The notes: a model not told the origin generated them from the letters alone. A stretch of DNA of 64,000 nt from Archaeoglobus profundus DSM 5631 (GCF_000025285.1 NC_013741.1:434001-498000), one strand, 5' to 3'; positions 9,631 through 18,616 are shown, counted from the stretch's first letter. Translations and numbers: made by a program.

Positions 9631-10613
9631 ATGATCAAATTTGTGTTCAATGGCTACTATAGGTCTGGAACTACTATATTCTATAGGATTTTAAAAAAAG
9701 TAATCCTTACCATATATGTTTATGTGAACCCTTAAATGGCATTTTTGCTATCACCACAAATCCTAATAATGAGTTAGAAACAACTTTAATTAATTATGCT
9801 ATGAATCTTCACGGATTTAACCCATTTATGGATTATCACAAATTAGATCTATCATATTACAAGAAAATCTACAGCGAGATTTATCAAAGATTTAGAACAT
9901 ATCGTGATGTGGTTCCTACCTCATTAAATGAAGTAGTTGAATTATTCGATTATCTTAACGACATTCAAGAAGAAATAATAATTCAGCCAAATAGATGTCA
10001 TTTCATTTTATCTCAATTAAGTAAACGATACGACTGCCCATTTATCCACATAATACGAAATCCTATAGATGTTTGGTTTGGTCAAACTATAGAAATGTTT
10101 GCGTTAGCTGATAATATCAGGAGAGCTAGAATAATTTTAAGATTAAGTAAAATAAAATATAAAAAACTTTCGGCATTATTAATAGCACCTATTTTGAGAT
10201 ATATTTTAGTAATAATTCTACCAAACAAGAAAACCTTGAATTGTTGCCAAGTTAGCGAAAACTTCAATCTTATTAAAGACAAGTTCAACTTGGGTTATCC
10301 AAACTTTCTCGATCCACTTGACAAAATGCTTGTAGTCTGGACATACTGCAATTATCACGCATTCAAACAGGCGGAAGAATGCGATAGGGGAATGGTTGTC
10401 TACTACGAGCAGGTAACAAAAGAGCCGGAGAAATGGTTCAAAATAATGTCCGATTTCTCTGGAGTAAACTTTGACTTAAAGTATGCAAAAATACTCAAAC
10501 CGAGAATAACAAAGGACGAAAAGCTGAGGAAACACTTCGTGGAGAGGCTCGAAAGATTGGGATTAATAGACATGGTAAATGAGTTCTATCCTCCCGAAAG
10601 ATGGTTTGGATAA
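9631..10613 (+). pseudogene. Sulfotransferase, split by a -1 frameshift in an A7 run
   Basis: The ATG at 9631 opens NGYYRSGTTIFYRILKK, the 5'-phosphosulfate-binding loop of PAPS sulfotransferases. The frame then runs out at 9735. Dropping back one base at the A7 run (9693-9699) continues without a break as SNPYHICLCEPLNGIF and on through the frame that holds ATG 9801. That frame contains the second PAPS motif, FIHIIRNPIDVWFGQ, and ends at 10613, giving about 328 residues, a normal length. One extra A restores the gene. It could be a real mutation, a homopolymer sequencing error, or slippage on A-AAA-AAA. A glycan sulfation role is inferred from the context. Confidence 0.82.
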
Positions 10614-10644
10614 GTTTTTGAAATCTTCTTAAACTTTACAATTA

Positions 10645-11400
10645 ATGGCTAAAGCAATAATCGGCGTTCCCATTAACGCAAAAACTGGCTACATTCTCAA
10701 CAGATTCCTGAAAAATCAGGAGGAAATCCAAAAAGCATTTAACGGAGAAATCGAAACCGTGTTTGCTACGGAAGACGTGCTTTTTGCTCAAAAGCTCAAA
10801 AAGGTTTTGAAAAACTACAAAATTAACTCTAACGTGATTACATTCAAACCAAATAGACCTAAAGATGCAAAAGATAGAATATAGAACATAGTTTCGGCGA
10901 GAAATGCGATTAGGGGGTACTTCCTCGAATCTGATGCGGATTACCTCATCTTCATGGATGCGGACATGATCTTCGATCCAGAAATCGTAAACAAACTGAT
11001 TAAAATAGCCGAAAAAGGTTACGATGTAGTTTACAACGGTTACTTGGACAGGGGAAATCCGAACGGTATTAATCTAACTGGCTTTGGTGGAACTCTTATA
11101 AAGAGGTGGATTATGGAAAAGGTTAAGTTCAGATGCAAAGAGAGGAGAGGCAGAGTCATAGATGAAGGTGTTTTCTTCGAGTTCGACTTGGTAAGGATTG
11201 GAGCAAAAATTTTCAGAGGTTTCATAAGCTATTCGGAACATCACGATCCGAAAAGACCGCCATCCGTCTGTTATCCAAGAGAGTTGAAACTTTCAGAAAG
11301 AATTAGAAACAACCCATATTTCAGATTTCTGTTTCACTTAATTTCAATTCCCCTGTGCTACGACATCCTCTGGCATCTCTCGATGAAGTTAAAGACTTAA
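10645..11400 (+). pseudogene. Small glycosyltransferase-like gene with an in-frame TAG
   Basis: One frame runs from ATG 10645 to TAA 11398-11400, broken only by TAG at 10882-10884. Both sides are clearly one protein of about 250 residues: IIGVPINAKTGYILNRFL, then after the stop NIVSARNAIRGYFLESDADY and LIFMDADMIFDP, a GT-A-type region with a DxD-like metal site. TAG ends other genes here (for example at 5318 and 13768), so it is read as a stop in general. TGG or AAG to TAG by one change is the simplest explanation. The end overlaps the convergent flippase gene by 4 bases. Confidence 0.75.
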
Positions 11401-12851
11401 TCTCTTTCCAGTCCTAAAATCGTCCTTAAGTATCTTAAATCATCTATCGTCATGCCTTTAATCAAAAAGAGAACACCAAAATATACCATCGCTCCGAGCA
11501 AAACAACGGAAACTCCCTCAATCAAATTCGACAACTTAAACTGCGAGATAATATAAAACATAATCAAACTTGAAACAATGGGTTTTACCAAGTGCTCAAC
11601 CTTTGGAAATACGTTAAACATGACCTTAGACAGATAAGCCAAGGTAATCCAGCTGAAGAGATTGGACACGACCGTAGCAATTCCAGCACCAACGATCCCC
11701 CATCTCAATATCATGAAGTAGTTCAAAACGATGTTCAAAATCATTGCGAAAAAAGAAACGTAAACGGGGTATTCGGGTTTTTCCTTTGCGTTGAATATAA
11801 CACCCCAAAATCCCAAAGCTGATCTTAGGATCAAAAACGAAAGAACGTATAGAACAGGAACTGCTGGTAAGTAATCCGCACCGTAAACGAATTTTATCAA
11901 CTGCTCACCCAAAGAAATCAAGCCGAAGACTACTGGAAAAGAGAGAATCGCACTGTATTTGAAAGCTCTGTTAAAAGCGTTTCTCAAATCCCTACCTTCA
12001 AGCTGAACGAAAACAGGGAACATTACTGTCGGAATAGATACCAGTCCAGAAATGGCTCCGACAATGTTGTAAGATGCCCTGTAATATCCCACATCCTCAG
12101 CTGGCAAAAACATACCTATCATCACGGAATCGACGTAAGCGAAAACCACCCATGTAATCGATCCTATTGTAAGATAGCTCGTAAACCTTACAATCCTCCT
12201 CCAATCGATCGGCTTAGCTCTTCCAAAAACGAGATTGCCGTATTTTTTCAACAGCGATACCAACAAAACTATCAAAGCAAGGGAGCTTGCGATCGCAAAA
12301 CCCAACAAGGCTCCAATAACGGACAAACCTGCAGATACGAATAAAATTATGAAAAACAATCTTGAAAATTCGTAAACTGCTGATTTTATCAAATTTGCCT
12401 TAAAGTCGTTGAAGGCGTTAAAGATGGCATTTAGGAATCCTGATAATGAGAAGAACAGTATAAATAGCGAAGTCACCTTTAGGGGATCGGAAAGTAGAGG
12501 TTTGTGAAAAACGTAGGTTGATAACACATCGGAAGATGCAAATAGTGTAGTTGAGACTAAGAACACCAACAAAACCTTCAACTTGCTCAAACCCCTTATA
12601 TAACCTCTGACGAGCTCGTAATCCTTCAAACCATGAGCGTGAGCAACGTATCTTACAAGTGTTGCATTTATACCTAAATCCGTGAATGTTAGGAGAAGAA
12701 AGGCTATCGATAAAGCCAAAGAGTATATACCGAACAGTTCGGGCTTTAAAGCTCTCGCTACGTATATCGTTACAACAACACCAACTACGTTTGCAATCAA
12801 TACGGATGAACTGTTGTATACAACGTTTCTAAACACCCTTTTGGCGAGCAC
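11397..12851 (-). CDS. Polysaccharide flippase (Wzx/MATE-like, MOP superfamily)
   Basis: This is a multi-spanning membrane protein of 484 residues with about 12-14 hydrophobic helices. It starts with NVVGVVVTIYVARALKPELF, the usual Wzx opening (ARALGPELFG-like), and contains AFNRAFKYSAILSFPVVFGL and FSLSGFLNAIFNAF. It would move lipid-linked glycan across the cytoplasmic membrane, fitting with the neighbouring transferases. The GTG start at 12851 faces L37Ae across an 83-base divergent gap with AT-rich TATA-like sequence on both strands. It marks the right edge of the glycan island. Confidence 0.88.
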   Translation of the reverse strand: MLAKRVFRNVVYNSSSVLIANVVGVVVTIYVARALKPELFGIYSLALSIAFLLLTFTDLGINATLVRYVAHAHGLKDYELVRGYIRGLSKLKVLLVFLVSTTLFASSDVLSTYVFHKPLLSDPLKVTSLFILFFSLSGFLNAIFNAFNDFKANLIKSAVYEFSRLFFIILFVSAGLSVIGALLGFAIASSLALIVLLVSLLKKYGNLVFGRAKPIDWRRIVRFTSYLTIGSITWVVFAYVDSVMIGMFLPAEDVGYYRASYNIVGAISGLVSIPTVMFPVFVQLEGRDLRNAFNRAFKYSAILSFPVVFGLISLGEQLIKFVYGADYLPAVPVLYVLSFLILRSALGFWGVIFNAKEKPEYPVYVSFFAMILNIVLNYFMILRWGIVGAGIATVVSNLFSWITLAYLSKVMFNVFPKVEHLVKPIVSSLIMFYIISQFKLSNLIEGVSVVLLGAMVYFGVLFLIKGMTIDDLRYLRTILGLERD

Positions 12852-12934
12852 ACGAACCGATTGAAAGTTTGATTATTAAATTTAATCTTAAAGTCAACGA
12901 AAGTGTTAAATTGACTACAGCTTTTGCGAGAATT

Positions 12935-13189
12935 ATGGCGAGAACAAAGAAGGTCAAGATGGCTGGAAGATTTGGCCCAAGATACGGCTTAAGGGTCAGA
13001 AGGATGATCATCAAAATCGAGGAACTGCAGAGACAGAAGTACGTCTGCAAGAGATGCGGTAAGAAGGCTGTTAAGAGGGTTGGATCGGGAATATGGGAGT
13101 GCAAAGCCTGTGGCTATAAATTTGCTGGAGGCTGTTACGTTCCTTCGACAACCATAGCACAATCCTTCGAAAAATCTCTTGAGAGGTGA
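12935..13189 (+). CDS. rpl37ae: Ribosomal protein eL43 (L37Ae)
   Basis: This is a zinc-ribbon large-subunit protein of 84 residues: MARTKKVKMAGRFGPRYGLR, then the CxxC pair CKRCGKKAVKRVGSGIWECK and the second CxxC in ECKACGYKFAGG. The ATG at 12935 gives the exact family start. The longer frame from TTG 12869 adds 22 residues with no family match and is rejected. A TATA-like GTTAAATTG lies about 26 bases upstream, so the message is probably leaderless. The rpoP gene follows after 5 bases. Confidence 0.95.
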   Translation: MARTKKVKMAGRFGPRYGLRVRRMIIKIEELQRQKYVCKRCGKKAVKRVGSGIWECKACGYKFAGGCYVPSTTIAQSFEKSLER

Positions 13190-13194
13190 TTGTC

Positions 13195-13332
13195 GTGTAC
13201 ATCTGCCTCGTGTGTGGAGAGGAGGTGGATGTGGACTTGGTCAGAAACATCATCCAGTGCCCAAGATGCGGTAACAGGATTCTGATGAAGCCCAGACCTC
13301 CAGCCTTGAGGAAGGTTGTCAAGGCTATCTGA
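13195..13332 (+). CDS. rpoP: DNA-directed RNA polymerase subunit P (Rpb12-like)
   Basis: This is a 45-residue protein from GTG 13195 to TGA 13332. It reads MYICLVCGEEVDVDL, then IQCPRCGNRILMKPRP and a basic end, which is the archaeal RpoP zinc ribbon (CxxC at the start, CPRC in the middle). It bridges RpoB and the RpoD/L platform in RNA polymerase. A GAGAGGTGAT ribosome site overlaps the L37Ae stop. The L37Ae-rpoP pair is the usual downstream part of the archaeal exosome superoperon. Confidence 0.95.
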   Translation: MYICLVCGEEVDVDLVRNIIQCPRCGNRILMKPRPPALRKVVKAI

Positions 13333-13341
13333 GGGATTTCT

Positions 13342-13770
13342 ATGGAAAAGATAAAGCTCGGAATGGTAGTTTCGGAGTTCAACAGGGACATAACGTACAT
13401 GATGGAAATTCTGGCTAAGGAACATGCAGAATTCTTGGGTGCTGAGATAACGGAAGTAATCAGAGTCCCCGGAGCTTTTGACATTCCTTTAGCTGTAAAG
13501 AAGATGCTCGAAAGGGGTAAAGTTGATGCTGTCGTTGCGATAGGTTGTGTTATTGAAGGGGAAACCGAGCACGATGAGGTCGTTGCCCAGCATGCCGCCC
13601 GTAAGATAATGGATCTGAGCTTGGAATACGGAAAGCCCGTAACACTCGGAATCTCTGGACCGGGAATGGGTAGGATTGCCGCACAGGAAAGGGTCGATTA
13701 CGCCAAGAGGGCTGTTGAAGCTGCGGTTAAGCTTGTAAGGAGATTGAGAGAGTATGAGGAAAAGGCTTAG
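13342..13770 (+). CDS. ribH: 6,7-dimethyl-8-ribityllumazine synthase
   Basis: This is the penultimate enzyme of riboflavin synthesis, joining the pyrimidine and the 3,4-dihydroxybutanone phosphate. The start VVSEFNRDITYMMEILAKEH gives the substrate-binding Phe-Asn. VIRVPGAFDIPLAVKK and AIGCVIEGETEHDEVV carry the phosphate site and the catalytic His. The length of 142 residues is typical of archaeal RibH. It lies 9 bases after rpoP and overlaps the aminotransferase start by 17 bases, so the four genes are probably co-transcribed. Confidence 0.95.
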   Translation: MEKIKLGMVVSEFNRDITYMMEILAKEHAEFLGAEITEVIRVPGAFDIPLAVKKMLERGKVDAVVAIGCVIEGETEHDEVVAQHAARKIMDLSLEYGKPVTLGISGPGMGRIAAQERVDYAKRAVEAAVKLVRRLREYEEKA

Positions 13771-14881
13771 CCTGATAAAGCCTTCCGCAACTCTAAAAAT
13801 TTCGGCCTTAGCTAAAGAACTCGCTAAACAGGGTAAGCCAGTCGTTAACATGAGTGCTGGAGAGCCCGACTTCAGAACTCCTCAGCATATAGTGGAATCG
13901 GCTATAAAGGCTTTGAACGAGGGCAAACACTTCTACACTCCTACAAGGGGAATCCCGGAGCTTTTGGAGGCGATAGCTGAAAAGGTTAACAAGGAGAACG
14001 AAATCCCGGCAAAGCCTGAAAACGTAATAGTTACAGCTGGGGCCAAATACGCTATATTCTTGGCAATGCAGGCTCTGTTAGATGAGGGAGATGAAGTAAT
14101 ACTGCTCGACCCGGCTTGGGTAAGTTATGAGGCTAACGTGATAATGGCCAATGCAAAGCCCATCTGGGTAAAGCACGACGATAGCTTTGAGGATGCTCCA
14201 ATTGAGGAATATGTAACTTCAAAAACAAAGATGGTCGTAATAAACACGCCCAACAACCCCACTGGAGTAGTCTATCCGAAGGGCTTTTTGAAGAAAGTTG
14301 CGGATTTAGCTCAAGATCATGACTTCTACGTTTTGTCAGATGAAATCTATGAGAAAATCATTTACGAGGGAAGGCATTACAGCATAGCAAGCTTTGATGG
14401 GATGTTTGAAAGAACTGTAACGGTAAATGGATTTTCGAAGGCTTATTCGATGACAGGATGGCGATTGGGATATGCTGTTGCGAGTGAGGAGATTATCAAA
14501 GCTATGAACAAGATTCAGTCTCACTCGATAAGTCACCCAACATCCTTCGTCCAATACGCTGGAGTCACTGCTTTGAAGGGAGATCAGAGGTGCGTTGATG
14601 AGATGGTCAAAGCCTTCAGGAGGAGGAGGGACAGGATAATGGAAGGGCTGAACGAGCTTGGAATAGACTACGTCTATCCAAAAGGAGCCTTTTACATCTT
14701 CATGAGAGTTGGAGACGGCACTACCTTTGCTGAAAGATTTCTAAAAGAAGAATACGTTGCAGTCACGCCGGGAGAAGCTTTTGGAAGCTATAAAGATTAC
14801 GTTAGAATCAGCTATGCAACATCCGATGAAAATATCGAAGAGTTTTTAAAAAGACTTGAAAGGTTTATAGAAAAATTTTAA
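13754..14881 (+). CDS. aspC: PLP-dependent aminotransferase, class I (AspC-like)
   Basis: This is a fold-type I aminotransferase of 375 residues. Landmarks are SAGEPDFRTPQHIVESAI at the start, VTAGAKYAIFLAMQALLDEG for the PLP-binding loop, NTPNNPTGVVYP, and the Schiff-base lysine in NGFSKAYSMTGWRLGY. The last arginine, binding the substrate carboxylate, is in DYVRISYATS. Aspartate is the most likely amino donor from the subfamily, but other amino acids cannot be excluded. A T-rich/A-rich spacer of about 85 bases follows. Confidence 0.9.
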   Translation: MRKRLSLIKPSATLKISALAKELAKQGKPVVNMSAGEPDFRTPQHIVESAIKALNEGKHFYTPTRGIPELLEAIAEKVNKENEIPAKPENVIVTAGAKYAIFLAMQALLDEGDEVILLDPAWVSYEANVIMANAKPIWVKHDDSFEDAPIEEYVTSKTKMVVINTPNNPTGVVYPKGFLKKVADLAQDHDFYVLSDEIYEKIIYEGRHYSIASFDGMFERTVTVNGFSKAYSMTGWRLGYAVASEEIIKAMNKIQSHSISHPTSFVQYAGVTALKGDQRCVDEMVKAFRRRRDRIMEGLNELGIDYVYPKGAFYIFMRVGDGTTFAERFLKEEYVAVTPGEAFGSYKDYVRISYATSDENIEEFLKRLERFIEKF

Positions 14882-14968
14882 AATTTAAATTGCAATCCTT
14901 ATTGAGATAAATATCTCCAAAAATTAAAAAATTACCAACCATCTATCTCATGAGGACAGGTGGTACGA

Positions 14969-15595
14969 ATGGGAGAAGTTCTGATATCTGGAGTGCCAGG
15001 AGCAGGAAAAACCATGCTGTTAATGAAAATCATAAAAGAGTTCGATAACGTGATATGGGTTACAACAACACGAAGTGCAAAGACATTGAGAAGTATTCTC
15101 AAGAGTGATGATGTCTGGATAATAGATACACACACATGGGCTCACGTCAAGTTTCATCCTAGGGATATAGTCATAAGCAATCCCCTTAACCTGAATGAAG
15201 TCAATCTAGGAATTTCGAGAATTCTTGACAGTATAAATGGTAAATGTCTCGTAGTACTGGACTCCCTATCCGGCTTGCTACTCTATCACAACCTTCAGAG
15301 GGTTGCTCACTTCTTGAGGAGCGCTTTAGTTAAGATGGAGGAAAAGAACGCTTCTGGACTTTTTACCCTCGTAAAGAACGCTCACGATATTCATACGGAA
15401 ACAAGCATGTACGCCTTGTTCCCTGTTGTAATTGAACTCTTAAGAGAGGACAATGAAGAAACTAAGAGGTTCATAAGGGTCATTAAAGCTACGAAATACA
15501 TAGAACCCAGCTTTGGTGAGGTAAAGATAGTTAAGGATGATATAATCGTACCCGAACACATAATGGAGTACATTCTGAAAGTCCTTAAGTCCTAA
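14969..15595 (+). CDS. RecA-superfamily ATPase (small KaiC/RAD55-like)
   Basis: This is a single-domain P-loop protein of about 208 residues. It starts MGEVLISGVPGAGKTMLLMK (Walker A intact) and has CLVVLDSLSGLL as Walker B. It lacks the EE pair usual in KaiC-type proteins; the corresponding strand reads VIWVTTTRSAKTL. The ATG at 14969 sits 4 bases after an AGGTGGT site; a GTG at 14960 is the alternative. It is convergent with marC, overlapping its end. The function is unknown; such archaeal proteins are usually listed as signal-transduction ATPases. Confidence 0.7.
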   Translation: MGEVLISGVPGAGKTMLLMKIIKEFDNVIWVTTTRSAKTLRSILKSDDVWIIDTHTWAHVKFHPRDIVISNPLNLNEVNLGISRILDSINGKCLVVLDSLSGLLLYHNLQRVAHFLRSALVKMEEKNASGLFTLVKNAHDIHTETSMYALFPVVIELLREDNEETKRFIRVIKATKYIEPSFGEVKIVKDDIIVPEHIMEYILKVLKS

Positions 15596-16238
15596 TAATC
15601 TCCACAATTTTCGCAATCTCGCTTTCCAAGCCAGAGAAAACGTATTCAACTCCTATAGCCGCTAGGAATATTGCCATAACCCTCGCAACTATATCCGACC
15701 CGCTCTTTCCAAGCACCTTAATTACAACTTCGCTGTAAACGTGTGTTAACCTGACTATTATGTAGACGAGAGCTATCGAAGCTATCAGGAGTATTTTAGA
15801 CGGAATATCCGAAGCTTCGGCACTCAAAACGATTGTAGCAGTTATTGCACCCGGACCAGTATAGAGGGGCAATGCTATGGGAAAAACTGCGAGTGAATCA
15901 ACATCTATATGCTTTAAACCCCTCTTAGCGTAGAACTCCTTCCTCGCACCACCCAAGAGTATGTCAATTGCAATTACAAAGAGAAGTATCCCACCAGCAA
16001 CCTTCAAACTCTCTATGGAGATGTGGAAGAACTTCAGAAGTATATCCCCGCTTAGAGCTATAATTATCAAGAGGGCGCAAGCTATTAGAGTGGATTTTTT
16101 CGAAACCCTATCTCTCTCTTTTTCACTGAACCTTTCAGTTAAAGCTATGAAGAAGGGTATGTTTCCAGGGGGATCGACTATTACGAATATCGTTGTGAAA
16201 GCTGTAACGAAGTAGCTGATGTAGTCCACGCACGTCAT
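15585..16238 (-). CDS. MarC-family membrane protein
   Basis: This is a 217-residue integral membrane protein with about six hydrophobic helices. VDPPGNIPFFIALTERFSEK near the start and PLYTGPGAITATIVLS in the middle are the two conserved half-repeats of the MarC family. Its transport substrate is unknown. Despite the name, the family is not proven to act in drug resistance. It is divergent from the fumarase operon with a 59-base gap that must hold both promoters. Confidence 0.9.
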   Translation of the reverse strand: MTCVDYISYFVTAFTTIFVIVDPPGNIPFFIALTERFSEKERDRVSKKSTLIACALLIIIALSGDILLKFFHISIESLKVAGGILLFVIAIDILLGGARKEFYAKRGLKHIDVDSLAVFPIALPLYTGPGAITATIVLSAEASDIPSKILLIASIALVYIIVRLTHVYSEVVIKVLGKSGSDIVARVMAIFLAAIGVEYVFSGLESEIAKIVEIIRT

Positions 16239-16297
16239 TGAACTCGGTATATATCAAATTTTTGAAATCTTAATATGCCCTACAAGATACGGTATTC

Positions 16298-17116
16298 ATG
16301 GAATACGAAGACGTTGTTGATACGGTAGTAGAGCTTTTCAGGAAAGCTGAGACGGAGTTGAGTGAAGACGTTCTAAAAGCGATCAAATACGCTTACGAGA
16401 ACGAAGATAGTGAAATTGCAAGGATGAATTTAAAGAACATCCTTGAGAATGTCGAATATGCGAAAGCTAAAAAAATTCCGATGTGCCAAGATACAGGTTT
16501 GCCAATAGTTTTTGTTGAGCTTGGAAGGGAGTTACACTTGGATTTCGATCTGAAATCGGCGATAATTGAAGGGGTTAAGAGAGCTACAGCTGAAGTTCCA
16601 CTGAGACCGAATGCTGTGCATCCCATCACGAGGAAAAATCCGGGAAACAACGTAGGTGAGCATATGCCAATCATAGATATCGATATCGTTGAAGGAGATG
16701 AGCTTAAAATCGCTGTAATGCCGAAAGGAGCGGGAAGCGAAAACTGTTCAGCTTTGAAGATGATGCTACCTCACGATGTAGATAAGATAAAGAGGTTCGT
16801 CGTTGATGTCGTAAGAAGTGCGATGGGTAAACCTTGCCCACCAATATTCATAGGTCTCGGAATTGGATCTACTTTCGATGGCTCTGCAAAGCTCGCTAAA
16901 AAGGCTCTGCTGAGAGATGTTACGAAGATGAACGATTTCGAGCTTGAGATACTCGAAGCTGTTAACGAGCTTGGGATAGGAGCGATGGGAATGGGTGGAA
17001 AATTTACAGCTTTAGCCGTTTTAAGCGAAATAGGTTACTGTCATACTGCCTCACTTCCTGTAGCTGTAAACATCCAGTGCTGGGCTAACAGAAGAGCTTT
17101 TGCAGTCTTGAGGTGA
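16298..17116 (+). CDS. fumA: Fumarate hydratase, alpha subunit (class I, [4Fe-4S])
   Basis: This is the alpha subunit of two-subunit class I fumarase or tartrate dehydratase, interconverting fumarate and malate. Conserved cluster cysteines are seen in [29 protein letters not shown] and [33 protein letters not shown] binds the substrate. The length of 272 residues is normal for the alpha subunit. The ATG at 16298 lies about 27 bases after a TATA-like CTTAATATG (near 16270), implying a leaderless mRNA. The beta subunit follows after 4 bases. Confidence 0.93.
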   Translation: MEYEDVVDTVVELFRKAETELSEDVLKAIKYAYENEDSEIARMNLKNILENVEYAKAKKIPMCQDTGLPIVFVELGRELHLDFDLKSAIIEGVKRATAEVPLRPNAVHPITRKNPGNNVGEHMPIIDIDIVEGDELKIAVMPKGAGSENCSALKMMLPHDVDKIKRFVVDVVRSAMGKPCPPIFIGLGIGSTFDGSAKLAKKALLRDVTKMNDFELEILEAVNELGIGAMGMGGKFTALAVLSEIGYCHTASLPVAVNIQCWANRRAFAVLR

Positions 17117-17120
17117 TAGC

Positions 17121-17687
17121 ATGGAGTTGAAGACCCCAGTAAGCAGAGAGGATTTGGAGAAGCTGAATGTTGGAGAGTTAGTTTATGTTAGCGGCGAAAT
17201 AATCACTGCGAGGGACTCTGCACACATCAGAATTCTCGAATACCTGAGAGAGGGTAAAGATTTGCCGTTTAAAATAGATGGTGCGGTAATATACCACTGC
17301 GGGCCCCTTTTGAAAAAGAGGAATGATGGTTGGGAGGTAATTTCTGCGGGACCAACAACATCTGCTAGAATGAATGAAACGACCAAAGAACTTCTAAAAT
17401 ACGTTGAATGCATAGCCGTAATTGGGAAGGGAGGGATGGATGTCGATTTCAGAGGTAAGGGAGTCTATCTTGCCTATACCGGTGGTTGCGGTGCCCTAGC
17501 GAGTAAGGCGATAAAGAGAGTTAAAGATGTCCATTGGCTCGATCTGGGAATGCCTGAAGCTGTATGGGTTTTCGAGGTTGAAAAGTTGCCGTGCATAGTT
17601 GCAATCGATTTTAAGGGAAACAATCTTTACGATGTCGTGAAGCGTAAGGTTGAGGAGAATTACAAAAGGCTGATCGAGAAAATTTAA
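17121..17687 (+). CDS. fumB: Fumarate hydratase, beta subunit
   Basis: This is the C-terminal-domain subunit of class I fumarase, 188 residues. Landmarks are [43 protein letters not shown] with the substrate-binding arginine, and GKGGMDVDF followed by [11 protein letters not shown]. It forms the active enzyme with the gene just upstream; the tight spacing shows a two-gene operon. Fumarase fits a branched or incomplete citric acid cycle as in Archaeoglobales. The promoter of the following guide RNA overlaps its last codons. Confidence 0.93.
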   Translation: MELKTPVSREDLEKLNVGELVYVSGEIITARDSAHIRILEYLREGKDLPFKIDGAVIYHCGPLLKKRNDGWEVISAGPTTSARMNETTKELLKYVECIAVIGKGGMDVDFRGKGVYLAYTGGCGALASKAIKRVKDVHWLDLGMPEAVWVFEVEKLPCIVAIDFKGNNLYDVVKRKVEENYKRLIEKI

Positions 17688-17712
17688 TAGTTAGAGAGAC
17701 ATACTATATATT

Positions 17713-17927
17713 GCCCCAGGCGGGATGAAGGGGCTGAGTGGGCGCATGCCCTCAATGAAGCCACTTGCGAACTTGGGGCGACAGGCGGTGTCGAGACGTC
17801 CCCTTCGGAGAGAGTATACGCTTTCGATGATGTAGGGGCAACCCCGACACCGCACAACCCCGATGGGTCAGCGGTCTTGAGCGGGCATTTGCCTTCGATG
17901 AGAGACCGTGTTAGCGTTCGGGGAACA
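17713..17927 (+). ncRNA. Three-hairpin H/ACA guide RNA (Afu46-like)
   Basis: Three consecutive hairpins each end in ACA: ACA at 17781, 17854 and 17925. Lower stems: GCCCCAGG/CTTGGGGC, GCGGTGTCG/CGACACCGC, CCCCGA/TCGGGG. Each has an internal loop (the pseudouridylation pocket), an upper stem (GGCT/AGCC, CCCC/GGGG, CGGTCT/AGACCG) and a kink-turn element pairing GAG with ATGA, the L7Ae site. The GC content is far above the flanks. A TATA-like TTTAATA at about 17683 gives a start near 17710. A. fulgidus has a known three-stem H/ACA RNA (Afu46), probably the ortholog. It would guide rRNA pseudouridylation; targets were not assigned. Confidence 0.9.
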
Positions 17928-18492
17928 TCTCAAAGACTCTTTTAGCGACTTCAAAATCCTCGTCACCGAAGATTACCAGAGCAACCTTCTTAACAACATT
18001 AGCCTTTTCGGAAAAATCCTTAACTGCTTTCAGAAATGTCTCTACGACATTTTCGAGAGGACATCCATAAATGCCAGCACTTACGGCTGGGAAGGCTATA
18101 GACTTAAGCTTTAGCTCCTCAGCCTTCTCTAAAGGAGCTATAAATGCTTTGTAAAGCTTCTCCTCAAACTCATTATTCCACCTACCCCCACAAATCGGCC
18201 CAACCGTGTGAATGACATACTTGATTCCTATCTTTTCCAAGTTTAGGGCTGGAGTGACAACGACCTCACCATGATCCATGTAATCTTTACCCAGCTGTTC
18301 CTTCAAAGCTTTTTTGCTTATCTCTGTATACTTTTGAGGATCTCCAGCGCAAGCCTTTGCTATAGCCAAAGCAACTCCACCTCCATGCTCCAAATACTTG
18401 TTCGCCGCGTTTACAATAGCTTCAGCTGGATATTTCGTTATGTCACCTTTTTCAAGTACAACCTCAACCGATCCAAACTTCTTCACGACCAT
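17911..18492 (-). CDS. Macro-domain protein (ADP-ribose binding, AF1521-like)
   Basis: This is a stand-alone macro domain of 193 residues that binds ADP-ribose and may remove it from proteins or hydrolyse related compounds. The binding loops are KGDITKYPAEAIVNAANKYL, LEHGGGVALAIAKACAGD and AFPAVSAGIYGCPLENVVET, the last with the diphosphate loop. As I recall AF1521, the match is close over the whole length. The gene's 3' end overlaps the third hairpin of the H/ACA RNA on the other strand by 17 bases. Confidence 0.93.
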   Translation of the reverse strand: MVVKKFGSVEVVLEKGDITKYPAEAIVNAANKYLEHGGGVALAIAKACAGDPQKYTEISKKALKEQLGKDYMDHGEVVVTPALNLEKIGIKYVIHTVGPICGGRWNNEFEEKLYKAFIAPLEKAEELKLKSIAFPAVSAGIYGCPLENVVETFLKAVKDFSEKANVVKKVALVIFGDEDFEVAKRVFEMFPER

Positions 18493-18540
18493 AGATTTAG
18501 TTGCACCAATTTAGCTTAACCCTTCCTATACCTCAACAGC

Positions 18541-18556
18541 CTCTGAAGTATCAGAG
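18541..18556. repeat. Short palindrome upstream of padR
   Basis: The bases CTCTGA-AGTA-TCAGAG form a perfect 6-bp inverted repeat in the gap between the macro-domain gene and padR, about 30 bases before the padR TATA box. It could be a small terminator-like hairpin or a regulator site. It does not match the padR-type operator at 19118, so no assignment is made. Confidence 0.35.
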
Positions 18557-18616
18557 AGTTAGTCCATTTCTGTTCCATACATAACGATTTTATACGACTC
18601 TCTTGAGAAATTCTTG

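Noticed and set aside
5318-10884. General TAG read-through (pyrrolysine) to explain the split transferase
   Set aside because: TAG is used as the normal stop of several intact genes in this window, including one in the same island, and no pyl genes are present here.
12869-12934. N-terminal extension of L37Ae from a TTG
   Set aside because: The extra 22 residues do not match the family. The ATG at 12935 gives the canonical MARTKKVK start, and a TATA-like box lies about 26 bases upstream.
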